A DNA stretch of 64,000 bases from positions 213,008 to 277,007 of the forward strand of contig NZ_HF570956.1 in the NCBI RefSeq assembly GCF_000367525.1. Direction: 5' to 3'. Origin of the DNA: Phycicoccus elongatus Lp2 (GTDB lineage: Bacteria; Actinomycetota; Actinomycetes; Actinomycetales; Dermatophilaceae). Positions within the stretch are counted from its first letter, which is position 1. Each line of letters opens with the position of its first letter. The position numbers and the translations under genes were made by a program. The notes beneath the pieces are model-generated. The model was not told the DNA's origin, made no database searches, and was given only the letters and a program-made list of their open reading frames with translations. Positions 41,705 to 50,024 of the stretch are shown here, piece after piece.

Positions 41705-43114
41705 TCAGCCGCGCAGCGCCTTGGCCAACTCGCGGACGTCTCCCACGAGTTGGTCCATGTCGGTGGTGGTGTGGGCGAGCGAGACCAGCCACTGCTCGTC
41801 GAGCCCGGGCGGCGTGAGGATGCCCCGGTTGACGCCCCAGAGCCACGACAGTTCGGCCACACCGAAGTCGGTGGCCTTGTAGTCGCGATAGTTGCGCACT
41901 GGGCTGGTCGACCAGGTGACGCAGCCCTTGAGCCCCACCCCGACGGTGTGGGCCGGCAGCTCGTACTCGTCGATGACCGTGTCAATCGCCTCCAGCGCAC
42001 CGAGATTCACCTGCTCCGCGGCCGCCAGGGCCTCATGCGTGCAGAGCTCGTCCACGGCCTCGGCCGCCGCCATGCAGAGGGCGTTGCCGTTATAGGTGCC
42101 GAAGTGCGCCATCCGACCGTCGACGACGACCTCCATGACGTCGCGCTTCCCGCCGAAGGCTGCCAGCGGCAGTCCGCCACCGATCGACTTCGCCAGGGTC
42201 ACCAGGTCGGGCTTGACCCCCAGCCGCCGCGACGCACCTCCGTGGCCGGCCGTCAGCCCGGTCTTGACCTCGTCGAAGATCAACACGACACCGTGGTCGT
42301 CACAGAGCCGGCGGACACCGGCCAGGTAGCCCTCGTCGGGCAGCACGATCGCAAGGTTCTCGATGACCGGCTCGACGACGAGGCAGGCGATCTGCGTGCC
42401 GTGCGCCGAGAGCACCCTCTCCAACTGGCCGAGATCGTTGTAGGCCACGACGTGCACCGTGCCGGCCTCGACATCGAATGGCGTTGCGGGAGTGGGATTG
42501 TCAGCCGGGCCGATCTCGTCGAGCCCGGGTTTCACCGAGACCTGCAGGGGGTCGTAGCCGCCGTGATAGCCGCCTTCGATCTTGATGATCGCCTTGCGCC
42601 CGGTGAAGGCGCGGGCCGAACGGATCGCATACATGAGCGACTCGGTGCCGCTGTTCGTGAAGCGCAACATGTCGAGACCGAAGCGGGTCTTGAAGCGCTC
42701 GGCCATGTCGGTCGCCTGCGACGACGGCGTGACGAAGAGGGTCCCGATCTCGTCCAAGGCGTGCTTGACCGCGTCGACGACGACAGGATTGAGATGCCCC
42801 ACGAGCATCGCGCCGAAGCCCATCGAGAGGTCGAGCAGCCGGTTGCCGTCGACATCGGTCAGGTGAGCACCCCGCGCCGACGTGATCGTGATCGGCCACG
42901 GGTCCCAGTGCTGGAAGGAACTCGTCACCCCGAGCGGCAGCGCTTCGCCGGCACGCACGTTGTGTCGACCGGACCCGGCGCTCCAGTCCCGGAAGCGCTC
43001 CCACTCGGCGGCGAGCAAGCGCTCGACGACGGAGCGGTCCAGCGGCCTCGAGGTCTCAGGGATGCGACGGCGGGTGTGGGGGTCCGGAGCGGGCCAAGAG
43101 GTGGCGTTGCTCAT
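41705..43114 (-). CDS. Class III aminotransferase (glutamate-1-semialdehyde aminomutase-like)
   Basis: A 469-residue PLP enzyme of the class III fold. FTNSGTESLMYAIRSARAFTG is the cofactor phosphate site, IFDEVKTGL carries the PLP-nitrogen Asp, and the PLP lysine is in LAKSIGGGLPLAAFGG. The block structure is closest to HemL-like proteins, but the long N-terminus (about 80 residues before the first conserved strand) differs from HemL of haem synthesis. The natural substrate is unknown. It ends 3 bp from the truA start on the same strand and so may be its upstream operon partner; the other side faces a divergent MFS fragment. Confidence 0.82.
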   Translation of the reverse strand: MSNATSWPAPDPHTRRRIPETSRPLDRSVVERLLAAEWERFRDWSAGSGRHNVRAGEALPLGVTSSFQHWDPWPITITSARGAHLTDVDGNRLLDLSMGFGAMLVGHLNPVVVDAVKHALDEIGTLFVTPSSQATDMAERFKTRFGLDMLRFTNSGTESLMYAIRSARAFTGRKAIIKIEGGYHGGYDPLQVSVKPGLDEIGPADNPTPATPFDVEAGTVHVVAYNDLGQLERVLSAHGTQIACLVVEPVIENLAIVLPDEGYLAGVRRLCDDHGVVLIFDEVKTGLTAGHGGASRRLGVKPDLVTLAKSIGGGLPLAAFGGKRDVMEVVVDGRMAHFGTYNGNALCMAAAEAVDELCTHEALAAAEQVNLGALEAIDTVIDEYELPAHTVGVGLKGCVTWSTSPVRNYRDYKATDFGVAELSWLWGVNRGILTPPGLDEQWLVSLAHTTTDMDQLVGDVRELAKALRG

Positions 43115-43267
43115 TCCCTATCGAGCCTTCCTGCGGTCGAGACCGCACCTGGGTGTGCCGCTCGCGCGGCTGGCCGGGGCAGCCACCCCGGTTGGCGTCA
43201 GGGTAGCGCCGCCACTCGGCGCGCCGGGACGAACCTCGCACGTCACCCCGAGGGGCATGATGAGCCC

Positions 43268-43792
43268 GTGCCGTCGACGCCCCCCTCCGGTATGCCGGTC
43301 GCAACCGGATCGCTGGGCACGCCCCGACTGGCCATTGCCGCGGCCTTCGGCGTCCAGGGCCTGCTCTTCATCTCGCTGACGACCCGATTGCCGGTCCTCG
43401 CGGACCTCTTCGACTTCGACGAACTCGCCCTCTCCGGGCTGATGCTCATGATGGTCCTGCTGGCCGGCGTGGGCAGCGTCGGCGCCGAGGCCATCGCCAA
43501 GCGAGCCAGCTCGCGCCACGGGCTCCGCAGCGCCCTGTGCGGGTTGGCCCTCGGCTTCGCCCTGATGGGATGGTCGGCGCGAGGCTCGGGGTCGGCGGCA
43601 CAGTTCGTCATCGGTCTGGCGGTCTACGGCCTTGCCGTCGGCGCCGTCGACGCGAGCACGAACATGCAGGCCGTCGCTCTCGAGCACCGGATCGGGCGAC
43701 CGGTCCTGCCCTCCTTCCACGGCAGTTGGACCCTCGGGGGCATCGTCGCAACGCTCGTCGCGTTGGCCAGTGGGGACGCGATCGGTCGACCA
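43268..43792 (+). pseudogene. MFS transporter, truncated after the first half
   Basis: An N-terminal half of a major facilitator protein: LAIAAAFGVQGLLFISLTTR, LMLMMVLLAGVGSVGAEAI and FIGLAVYGLAVGAVDASTNM, with PSFHGSWTLGGIVATLVAL typical of the YbjJ-like sugar/drug MFS group. After ALASGD the sequence stops matching and runs into a fragment of another gene in a different frame. About six helices are missing, so it cannot work. GTG 43268 or ATG 43292 would be the original start. Confidence 0.75.
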
Positions 43793-43930
43793 TCTCGCCC
43801 AGGAGTTCGAGATCGGCCAGCTCCACACCGAAGCCGAGGTCAAGGAGACCCTGACCCGATTCCACCCCGACCACGCAGCGCTGCGGCGTTACCTCGTCGA
43901 GGAGCCCCGGGTATGCCGCGAGGCCCCCTC
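43793..43930 (+). pseudogene. DUF2087 domain fragment
   Basis: In the third frame, starting right at the MFS break, comes VDHLAQEFEIGQLHTEAEVK followed by FHPDHAALRRYLVEE, the core of the DUF2087 domain, which forms the C-terminus of small regulators. It lacks its N-terminal helix-turn-helix and the usual final YWR motif, and runs into the rplQ terminator. The abrupt junction with the MFS gene shows that one deletion fused two neighbouring genes. Confidence 0.65.
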
Positions 43931-43950
43931 CCGATCGGGAGAGGGCCTCG
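43919..43950 (-). terminator. Terminator after rplQ
   Basis: CGAGGCCC pairs with GGGCCTCG and, after a small internal bulge, TCCC with GGGA around a GATC loop. It lies 22 bp downstream of the rplQ stop and closes the infA-to-rplQ gene block. A GTATGCCG octamer (43910) touches its edge. Confidence 0.75.
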
Positions 43951-43971
43951 TGGAGGGTCAGGGCGTGGCGA

Positions 43972-44685
43972 TCAGGCCTCGTCCTCGACCTGCTGCTTGG
44001 CGGCGCCACCGGCGGGCTCGAAGCCGGCGGCCTCGGCGTCCTCGGCGGTCTTGAACCAGAACTCGGCAACGGTCGCGTCGTACCACTGCGAACCCTCGAC
44101 GTGGTACTTGCCCGAGTCGCCATTGCCCTTGACCGTGTAGTCGGCGTCAGGGCTGGAACCGTCCTCGTTCGCGGCGAGCGCGCCGGCCGGGAGCTCCTTG
44201 GTGGGAGCCTCGGCAGCGTCGTCGGCCGGGATCTCGGCGACCTTCGCCGGAGCCTGCGCCTTCTCGGCGTCCTTGGCAGCGCGCTTGGTGGCCGCAGCGG
44301 CCTCCTTGACGACGGCCTTCTTGGCGACCGGCTCGCGGACGAGCTCGATGACCGCCATCGGGGCGTTGTCACCCTTGCGGGCGGCGATCTTCGTGATCCG
44401 GGTGTAGCCACCAGGGCGGTCGGCCATGTCCGGCGCGATCTCGACGAAGAGGCGGTGGACGACACCCTTGTCACGGATGACCGTCATGACCCGGCGACGG
44501 GCGTGCAGGTCACCGCGCTTGGCGAAGGTGACGAGGCGCTCGGCGAGCGGGCGCAGGCGCTTGGCCTTGGCCTCGGTCGTCGTGATCGAGTCGTGCTCGA
44601 AGAGCGACTGGGCGAGGTTGGCGAGGATCAGGCGCTCGTGCGCCGGACCGCCTCCGAGGCGGGGACCCTTGGTGGGGGTGGGCAT
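43972..44685 (-). CDS. rplQ: Ribosomal protein bL17 with C-terminal sunset-like domain
   Basis: Residues 1-118 are a standard bL17 ([54 protein letters not shown]). A further 119 residues follow: an Ala/Lys/Glu-rich linker (about 119-180) and a compact module (about 181-226) with [29 protein letters not shown] and AEDAEAAGF. This pattern matches the small 'sunset' domain found at the ends of various actinobacterial secreted and cytoplasmic proteins (recognition from memory). bL17 sits near the tunnel exit, so the module could project from the ribosome. It is the last gene of the alpha operon. Confidence 0.92.
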   Translation of the reverse strand: MPTPTKGPRLGGGPAHERLILANLAQSLFEHDSITTTEAKAKRLRPLAERLVTFAKRGDLHARRRVMTVIRDKGVVHRLFVEIAPDMADRPGGYTRITKIAARKGDNAPMAVIELVREPVAKKAVVKEAAAATKRAAKDAEKAQAPAKVAEIPADDAAEAPTKELPAGALAANEDGSSPDADYTVKGNGDSGKYHVEGSQWYDATVAEFWFKTAEDAEAAGFEPAGGAAKQQVEDEA

Positions 44686-44721
44686 TGCTTACTCCTTGGG
44701 ATTACGGGCCCGGAGGCGGGG

Positions 44722-45753
44722 TCAGAGCTGCTCGTCCTCGGCGTACGACAGGTCATCGTCGTCACCGCCGAAGTGGAAGTCGTCGTAGGCGCCGATCGCG
44801 CTGGGGTCGAACCCGGGCGGGCTGTCCTTGAGCTGCAGGCCCATGCCGACGAGCTTGGCCTTGACCTCGTCGATCGACTTCGCGCCGAAGTTGCGGATGT
44901 CGAGCAGGTCGGCCTCGCTGCGGGAGACGAGCTCGCCGACGGTGTGGATGCCTTCGCGCTTGAGGCAGTTGTAGGACCGGACGGTGAGGTCGAGGTCCTC
45001 GATCGGCAGGGCCAGGTCCTGGGCGAGCGCGGCGTCGGTCGGGCTCGGGCCCATGTCGATGCCCTCGGCCTCGACATTGAGCTCACGGGCCAGGCCGAAG
45101 AGCTCGACGAGGGTCTTGCCGGCGGAGGCGAGCGCGTCGCGCGGAGCCATCGACTTCTTGGTCTCGACGTCGACGATGAGGCGGTCGAAGTCGGTGCGCT
45201 GCTCGACACGGGTGGCCTCGACCTTGTAGGTCACGGCCAGCACCGGGCTGTAGATCGAGTCGACCGGGATGCGGCCGATCTCCTCGTTGCCGGTCTTGTT
45301 CTGCTGGGCCGACACGTAGCCACGGCCACGCTCGACGGTCAGCTCCATCTCGACGCTGCCCTTGTCATTGAGGGTGGCGATGTGGAGGTCCGGGTTGTGG
45401 ATCTCCACGCCGGCCGGCGGCGCGATGTCCGCGGCGGTGATGGCGCCGGCACCGGTCTTGCGCAGGTACATCACGACGGGCTCGTCGTGCTCGGAGGAGA
45501 CGACGAGGTCCTTGATGTTGAGGATGATCTCGGTGACATCCTCCTTGACCCCGGGGATCGTGGAGAACTCGTGGAGCACGCCGTCGACGCGGATGCTGGT
45601 CACGGCCGCACCGGGAATGCTCGAGAGCAGGGTGCGACGCAGGGAGTTGCCGAGGGTGTAGCCGAAGCCCGGCTCCAGCGGCTCGATGACGAACCGGCTG
45701 CGGTACTCGTTGACGCTCTCCTCGGAGAGCAACGGGCGCTGTGCGATGAGCAC
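44722..45753 (-). CDS. rpoA: RNA polymerase alpha subunit
   Basis: A 343-residue RpoA. The N-terminal assembly domain ([33 protein letters not shown]) is followed by a flexible linker and the C-terminal DNA-binding domain with [26 protein letters not shown] sequence (about residues 250-315) and an acidic tail. Length is normal for actinobacteria. It is separated from rpsD by 151 bp that hold two hairpins. Confidence 0.97.
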   Translation of the reverse strand: MLIAQRPLLSEESVNEYRSRFVIEPLEPGFGYTLGNSLRRTLLSSIPGAAVTSIRVDGVLHEFSTIPGVKEDVTEIILNIKDLVVSSEHDEPVVMYLRKTGAGAITAADIAPPAGVEIHNPDLHIATLNDKGSVEMELTVERGRGYVSAQQNKTGNEEIGRIPVDSIYSPVLAVTYKVEATRVEQRTDFDRLIVDVETKKSMAPRDALASAGKTLVELFGLARELNVEAEGIDMGPSPTDAALAQDLALPIEDLDLTVRSYNCLKREGIHTVGELVSRSEADLLDIRNFGAKSIDEVKAKLVGMGLQLKDSPPGFDPSAIGAYDDFHFGGDDDDLSYAEDEQL

Positions 45754-45795
45754 TGTGTTCTTCCTTCCCGTGACCGACCGCTATATGACGGCCAC

Positions 45796-45893
45796 GTATG
45801 CCGGGTGCGAACCCGGCCGTGCGGCATACCTCTGTCCGTAGACCGCACCACACGATTCGGTATGCCGCCCGCTCACCGGAGCGGGCGGCATAC
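45796..45893. repeat. Two hairpins built from facing GTATGCC motifs
   Basis: Between rpsD and rpoA four copies of the octamer lie in facing pairs. GTATGCCGCCCGCTC (45860-45874) and its exact complement (45879-45893) make a 15-bp stem with a 4-nt loop, 11 bp after the rpsD stop. A second pair (45796-45803 and 45822-45829) encloses a CCGGGT-GCGA-ACCCGG hairpin. On the minus strand the first would act as a terminator or attenuator between rpsD and rpoA. Confidence 0.8.
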
Positions 45894-45904
45894 GAACCGG
45901 TTGA

Positions 45905-46513
45905 TCAGTTCTTGCTGTAGAACTCGACGATCAGCTGCTCGGTGAGCTGGCTGTCGATCTGCGCACGCACCGGGAGCTGGTGGATGAGGATCTGCAGCGT
46001 GCCCGGGACGACCTGCATCCAGGCCGGCGGGGTGCGGTCACCGAAGGTCTGGCGGGCCAGCTCGAACGGGAACGTCTCGACCGACTGCTTGCGCACGGTG
46101 ATGATGTCGTACGCCTCCACCCGGTAGGACGGGACGTCGACGCGCTTGCCGTTGACCTCGAAGTGGCCGTGCGTGACGAGCTGGCGGGCAGCGCGACGGG
46201 TGCGGGCCAGGCCGGCACGGTAGACGACGTTGTCGAGACGGGACTCGAGGATCGTCAGGATGTTCTCACCGGTCCGACCGGGGCGGTTGGCGGCTTCCTT
46301 GAAGTAGCGGCGGAACTGCTTCTCCATGACGCCATAGGTGAAGCGGGCCTTCTGCTTCTCCTGCAGCTGGGTGAGGTACTCCTTCTCCTGCATCCGGCGA
46401 CGGCCGTGCTGGCCGGGCGGGAAGGGGCGAAGGTCGAAGTTCTTGTCGCCGCCGACGAGGTCGACCTTGAGGCGACGCGACTTCTTCGTGATGGGTCCGG
46501 TGTAACGGGCCAT
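45905..46513 (-). CDS. rpsD: Ribosomal protein uS4
   Basis: A 202-residue uS4 with ARYTGPITKKSRRLKVDL at the start, an S4 RNA-binding domain (RLDNVVYRAGLARTRRAARQ, HGHFEVNGKRVDVPSYRV) and the end PVRAQIDSQLTEQLIVEFYS. It nucleates small-subunit assembly and in many bacteria represses its own operon. The 38-bp gap to rpsK suggests cotranscription. Confidence 0.96.
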   Translation of the reverse strand: MARYTGPITKKSRRLKVDLVGGDKNFDLRPFPPGQHGRRRMQEKEYLTQLQEKQKARFTYGVMEKQFRRYFKEAANRPGRTGENILTILESRLDNVVYRAGLARTRRAARQLVTHGHFEVNGKRVDVPSYRVEAYDIITVRKQSVETFPFELARQTFGDRTPPAWMQVVPGTLQILIHQLPVRAQIDSQLTEQLIVEFYSKN

Positions 46514-46551
46514 TGGTCTCTATCTCTCTTTCGCGAAGTCTGGTCGGTCGC

Positions 46552-46959
46552 TCAGACGCGGCGGCGCTTGGGCGGGCGGACACCGTTGTGCGGCGACGGG
46601 CTGACGTCCTGGATCGTGCCGACCTCGAGGCCGGCAGCGGTCAGGGAACGGATGGCGGTCTCACGACCGGAACCCGGGCCCTTGACGAAGACGTCGACCT
46701 TCTTCATGCCGTGCTCCATCGCGCGGCGCGCGGCGGCCTCGGCAGCGGTCTGCGCTGCGAACGGGGTGGACTTGCGCGAACCCTTGAAGCCGACCTGGCC
46801 GGCGGAGGCCCAGGAAATGACGGCACCGGTGGGGTCGGTGATCGAGATGATCGTGTTGTTGAACGTGCTCTTGATGTGGGCTTGGCCCACAGCGACGTTC
46901 TTCTTCTCCTTGCGGCGCACCTTGGTCTTGGCGGCAGCCTGACGGCCCTTGGGAGGCAT
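46552..46959 (-). CDS. rpsK: Ribosomal protein uS11
   Basis: A 135-residue uS11: [40 protein letters not shown] and the end [18 protein letters not shown] are diagnostic. It forms part of the platform of the 30S subunit. It lies between rpsM and rpsD in the usual order. Confidence 0.97.
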   Translation of the reverse strand: MPPKGRQAAAKTKVRRKEKKNVAVGQAHIKSTFNNTIISITDPTGAVISWASAGQVGFKGSRKSTPFAAQTAAEAAARRAMEHGMKKVDVFVKGPGSGRETAIRSLTAAGLEVGTIQDVSPSPHNGVRPPKRRRV

Positions 46960-47021
46960 GTGTGTTCTCTCCTACTTCAGTCTTCGGGAGGCGGCGAGCG
47001 AGTGACCCGTGAGGGTCAACG

Positions 47022-47399
47022 TCACTTACCGGCCTTCTTCTTGCCGGCGACGGTGCGCTTCGGGCCCTTGCGGGTGCGAGCGTTCGTCTTGGTGCGCTGG
47101 CCGCGGACCGGGAGGCCGCGACGGTGACGAAGACCCTCGTAGCTGCCGATCTCGACCTTGCGGCGGATGTCGGCGGCCACCTCACGGCGGAGGTCACCCT
47201 CGACCTTGAGGTTCTCGTCGATCCAGTCACGCAGCTTGACCAGGTCGTCGTCGACGAGGTCCTTGACGCGCGTGTCCGGGTTGACACCGGTGGCAGCGAG
47301 GGCCTTCTGGGCGCTCGTGCGACCGACACCGAAGATGTAGGTCAGTGCGACCTCGACGCGCTTCTCGCGCGGGAGGTCCACTCCAACTAGACGTGCCAT
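47022..47399 (-). CDS. rpsM: Ribosomal protein uS13
   Basis: A 125-residue uS13 starting at [19 protein letters not shown]; an in-frame ATG 45 bp upstream would add residues not found in the family. The tail [20 protein letters not shown] is intact. On its strand AAAGGAA precedes the ATG. It contacts tRNA in the P site. An intergenic stretch of 194 bp separates it from rpmJ and shows no further gene. Confidence 0.96.
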   Translation of the reverse strand: MARLVGVDLPREKRVEVALTYIFGVGRTSAQKALAATGVNPDTRVKDLVDDDLVKLRDWIDENLKVEGDLRREVAADIRRKVEIGSYEGLRHRRGLPVRGQRTKTNARTRKGPKRTVAGKKKAGK

Positions 47400-47593
47400 C
47401 TGGTGATGGTTCCTTTGCATTCTTCCGGAGGTCTGGTGCAACACCGACTCGGATCTGGCTCCGATCCGAGGCCTCCGGGCCTCGGGTGACGTCCCGCTCG
47501 ATCTACTGCTGTTCGCGGGGGACGGGTGCTGCGTGCTTCATGGAGTTGTGCGTGTGCTCGAAGCCCTGTGGCTCGTGCGCGGTGGTGCTCTGG

Positions 47594-47707
47594 TCAGCCC
47601 TGGCGCTGCTTGTGGCGCAGGTTCTCGCAGATCACCATGACCCGACCGTTGCGGCGGATCACCTTGCACTTGTCACAGATCTTCTTGACGCTCGGCTGAA
47701 CCTTCAT
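47594..47707 (-). CDS. rpmJ: Ribosomal protein bL36
   Basis: A 37-residue bL36: [20 protein letters not shown], then [17 protein letters not shown]. The zinc ligands CxxC (ICDKCK), a later Cys (VICENL) and the His in LRHKQRQG are all present, so this is the zinc-binding form. It lies between infA and rpsM as in most bacteria. Confidence 0.96.
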   Translation of the reverse strand: MKVQPSVKKICDKCKVIRRNGRVMVICENLRHKQRQG

Positions 47708-47763
47708 TGCCTCTGCTGTCTTTTCTCGATCGTCCCGATGCGGGTTGGCGCACCGGGTCCTGC

Positions 47764-47985
47764 TCAGCGGTAACGGAAGACGATGCGGCCGCGGGTGAGG
47801 TCGTACGGGCTGAGCTCCACCACCACGCGGTCCTCGGGGAGGATCCGGATGTAGTGCTGACGCATCTTCCCCGAGATGTGGGCGAGCACCTTGTGCCCGT
47901 TGGTGAGCTCCACGCGGAACATCGCGTTGGGGAGCGCCTCAACGATGGTGCCCTCGATCTCGATGACGCCGTCCTTCTTGGCCAT
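47764..47985 (-). CDS. infA: Translation initiation factor IF-1
   Basis: A 73-residue IF-1, an OB-fold protein that binds the A site of the 30S subunit: [39 protein letters not shown] and RGRIVFRYR. Upstream the conserved partners map, adk and secY are missing; unrelated genes follow instead. The region from 47986 to 48169 carries its promoter (not clearly recognised) and one octamer (48129). Confidence 0.97.
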   Translation of the reverse strand: MAKKDGVIEIEGTIVEALPNAMFRVELTNGHKVLAHISGKMRQHYIRILPEDRVVVELSPYDLTRGRIVFRYR

Positions 47986-48169
47986 ACCCTCTCAATCCGT
48001 TGGTGGGCACACCCTTCGTGGTGTCGGGTCCGCCCATGAGTGATCGGCCAAGCGTTCCTCGCGTATGCAAGGCACACGTGACCGACGTTCAATGCTACCC
48101 GCGGGGGCACCTGAGCACGAAATCGGCGGTATGCCGAAGAGCCTCACCCGGCCTGCGGCGAGGGCGTGG

Positions 48170-48376
48170 TCAGGAGCTGCGTAGCCGATCGGCTGTCGAA
48201 CTGCTCCTCAGTCCTCGACGTAGATCGAGGACGAGAAGGACCTCCGTGAAGACCGCCGCCATCAGCGCCACTGCCCAGAGGGTGCCAGAGGTTTTCGCGA
48301 GCACCGCAGAGGCGGCCCCGCCGAATCCGATCTGGAGAAAGGCGAAGCGCAGCAACGCGACGGTCCGAGGGGTCAT
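48170..48376 (-). CDS. Small two-helix membrane protein, partner of secreted protein
   Basis: A 68-residue protein with two hydrophobic segments (about residues 6-26 and 28-48) and a basic C-terminus with RRGLRSSSTADRLRSS. I recognise no family. Its ATG overlaps the stop of the secreted-protein gene by 4 bp (ATGA), so the two are made together. In size and placement it resembles immunity proteins of secreted antibacterial peptides, but nothing in the sequence proves this. Confidence 0.6.
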   Translation of the reverse strand: MTPRTVALLRFAFLQIGFGGAASAVLAKTSGTLWAVALMAAVFTEVLLVLDLRRGLRSSSTADRLRSS

Positions 48377-49002
48377 ATCCGCTTGCAGTTGATCCACAGG
48401 CCCAGGACGCTCCAGCCACTGGCGCCGCCGACGACGGCCGTGCCCAGTTTGCCCAATCCTGCGGCACCACCGGTGAGCAGACCCAGAGCGGTCCAGCCCA
48501 GGTCGATGTAGGAGTCCCGGCACGCCGCCGTCACCCCGCTGCCTGACGGGAACACATCCGGGTAGTACTTGTGGGCATATGCCCCGCTGATGTATCCGCG
48601 CAGGGTTCCGTGACACGCCCGGAAAACGTTGTTGTTCCATCCGATCGTGACGCCGTTGTATCCAGTGCAGTAGTAGTCGTAGACGCCTGTGGCTTCCAGC
48701 CGCTCGAGGGAGTTGTCACCCAGGTCAACGCGTGAGCTCTCCGGGTCCGCCGTCGGGTGTGAGGCGATCCAAGCTGCGATTGTGCGGCGCATCTCCTCCG
48801 CCTGAGTGCCGGCCAAGAACTGCTCGAGCGGGGCCACATGGCCGCGAACCGCTTCCTCCATTGCATGCACTGTTTGGGGCTCGAGTGGCCTTTCGGCCAG
48901 GCGTGACCACGAGCGATCTTCTCCCTGTGATGCCGAACTTGGGCCGGCCACCCCGAGGACGCCAGCCATCACCATCAGAACGACGACAATCGTTTTGCGC
49001 AT
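48373..49002 (-). CDS. Secreted four-cysteine protein of unknown function
   Basis: A 209-residue protein with a clear signal peptide (residues 1-25, cut near SSASQ). The mature part has an acidic/helical stretch (about 28-100), four cysteines (112, 130, 161, 206) that could form two disulfides, an aromatic-rich section (YDYYCTGYNGVTIGWNNNVF) and a Gly-rich hydrophobic tail (about 168-204, LGLLTGGAAGLGKLGTAVVG) able to enter membranes. No family is recognised. GGGGGA precedes the ATG at good spacing. The overlapping membrane gene suggests a toxin/immunity or export pair. Local base use is less GC-rich than the ribosomal genes beside it, hinting at transfer. Confidence 0.7.
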   Translation of the reverse strand: MRKTIVVVLMVMAGVLGVAGPSSASQGEDRSWSRLAERPLEPQTVHAMEEAVRGHVAPLEQFLAGTQAEEMRRTIAAWIASHPTADPESSRVDLGDNSLERLEATGVYDYYCTGYNGVTIGWNNNVFRACHGTLRGYISGAYAHKYYPDVFPSGSGVTAACRDSYIDLGWTALGLLTGGAAGLGKLGTAVVGGASGWSVLGLWINCKRI

Positions 49003-49020
49003 CAGTCCCCCGCTCGCCTG

Positions 49021-49056
49021 ATGGCGCCTAATGGCGCCTAATGGCGCCTAATGGCG
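49021..49056. repeat. 10-bp tandem repeat upstream of secreted-protein gene
   Basis: ATGGCGCCTA is repeated three times and followed by ATGGCG, starting 18 bp upstream of the secreted gene's ATG. A degenerate copy (TAGCGGCGCC) follows. It overlaps the place where a promoter would be expected. Confidence 0.7.
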
Positions 49057-49162
49057 AACCTAGCGGCGCCTACGCCTTGTTGACACCTGGTTGCGGTATG
49101 GATTTGTTCAAGACTTGCCCAACTGACGGCCATCGCGAATGCGCCGACTGCCCATTTGACTT

Positions 49163-49717
49163 GTGGGCATGGCGCTGGCGAGCATGGACGACGACGTGTG
49201 TCGGGCAGCCCGCCGGATCCTCATTATCGGCGTGACCGGGAGCGGGAAATCCACCCACGCCCGGGCGATCGAGGACCGCAGCGGCATACCGGCGATCGAC
49301 GTGGACGCGATGGCCGGGCCACCGCGGTGGGTCAAGACGCCCCAGGCCTACCTGGGAGCGGAGACGGCCGTCGCCGCAACCAACGAGTGGTGCATGGACT
49401 CGGCGTGGTCCGCGGTCCGGCCCGTCGCCCTCCCCCGCACCGAGCTCGTCGTCGCCCCGACCTGCCGCGCGAGTGAGCCTGGGGCGGCGGCTCCGCCGCA
49501 CCGGCGACGCGATTGCTCACCCGTGAGCCCGTCTGCGGCGAGAACGTCGAGTCCCTGCGGAGCGTCTTCTCCAGGAAGTCGATTATCGCCTGGCACTTCC
49601 AGTCCTTTACGGCATAGAAGCGCGCGACCGCGGCGTGGGAGGCCGACCCGGCCCCTGCCGCCAGTCCTGCGGCTGCGGTCATCGCGTGACGTCGAACTTT
49701 GCCTGGCGTCGCTCTGA
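49163..49717 (+). pseudogene. P-loop nucleotide kinase-like protein, frameshifted
   Basis: The start is an adenylate kinase/topology-modulation-like P-loop protein: RRILIIGVTGSGKSTHARAI, IDVDAMAGPPRWVKTP and NEWCMDSAWSAVRP. Near 49455 the frame is lost; the middle of the family (TREPVCGENVESLRSVFS, IIAWHFQSF) is in another frame and contains a stop, and the end RLRSSRDVELCLASL is back in the first frame. At least two indels are needed. Such kinases are usually about 190 residues, which the total matches. Confidence 0.7.
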
Positions 49718-49754
49718 CCTTGCACATGCGCTTGCGCAAGTGCACCTCTTGGTC

Positions 49755-50024
49755 ATGGGCACCTTGAAGAAGCGCCTGCACCTGATGATCGACCGCGAGC
49801 TATGACCGCCTGGCGAGGAAGCCGCCCGCACCGGGCGCTCGGTTGTCGATGTCGTCCGGCGCTCCATCGACGAGCACTTCGACGAGGAGCGGGACCAAGC
49901 GAAACGGGCAGCCACCGGGCGGCGATTCTTGGCCTCGGCAGCTCAACCGGGAACCGAGCCTGCCCAAAACGTGGAACGACATGCTCGAGGCCAAGGCCCG
50001 CGACATCGGGGCGATGGTTGGTGA
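49755..50024 (+). pseudogene. VapB-like (ribbon-helix-helix) antitoxin, broken
   Basis: The frame begins MGTLKKRLHLMIDREL and meets TGA, then continues in the same frame with EEAARTGRSVVDVVRRSIDE and HFDEERDQAKRAATGRRFLA. A few bases lost around ELYDRLAEE created the stop. This is a ribbon-helix-helix antitoxin of the kind paired with PIN toxins. Its stop overlaps the GTG of the toxin gene by 4 bp, the classic arrangement. Confidence 0.65.

Noticed and set aside
41510..44140. Continuous plus-strand frame of 876 codons through truA, the aminotransferase and rplQ
   Set aside because: Only the part from about 43268 to 43792 has MFS character; the remainder is antisense to conserved genes.
48060..48110. 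infA promoter
   Set aside because: TTGAAC on the minus strand has a plausible spacing, but no acceptable -10 hexamer follows, so I do not annotate it.
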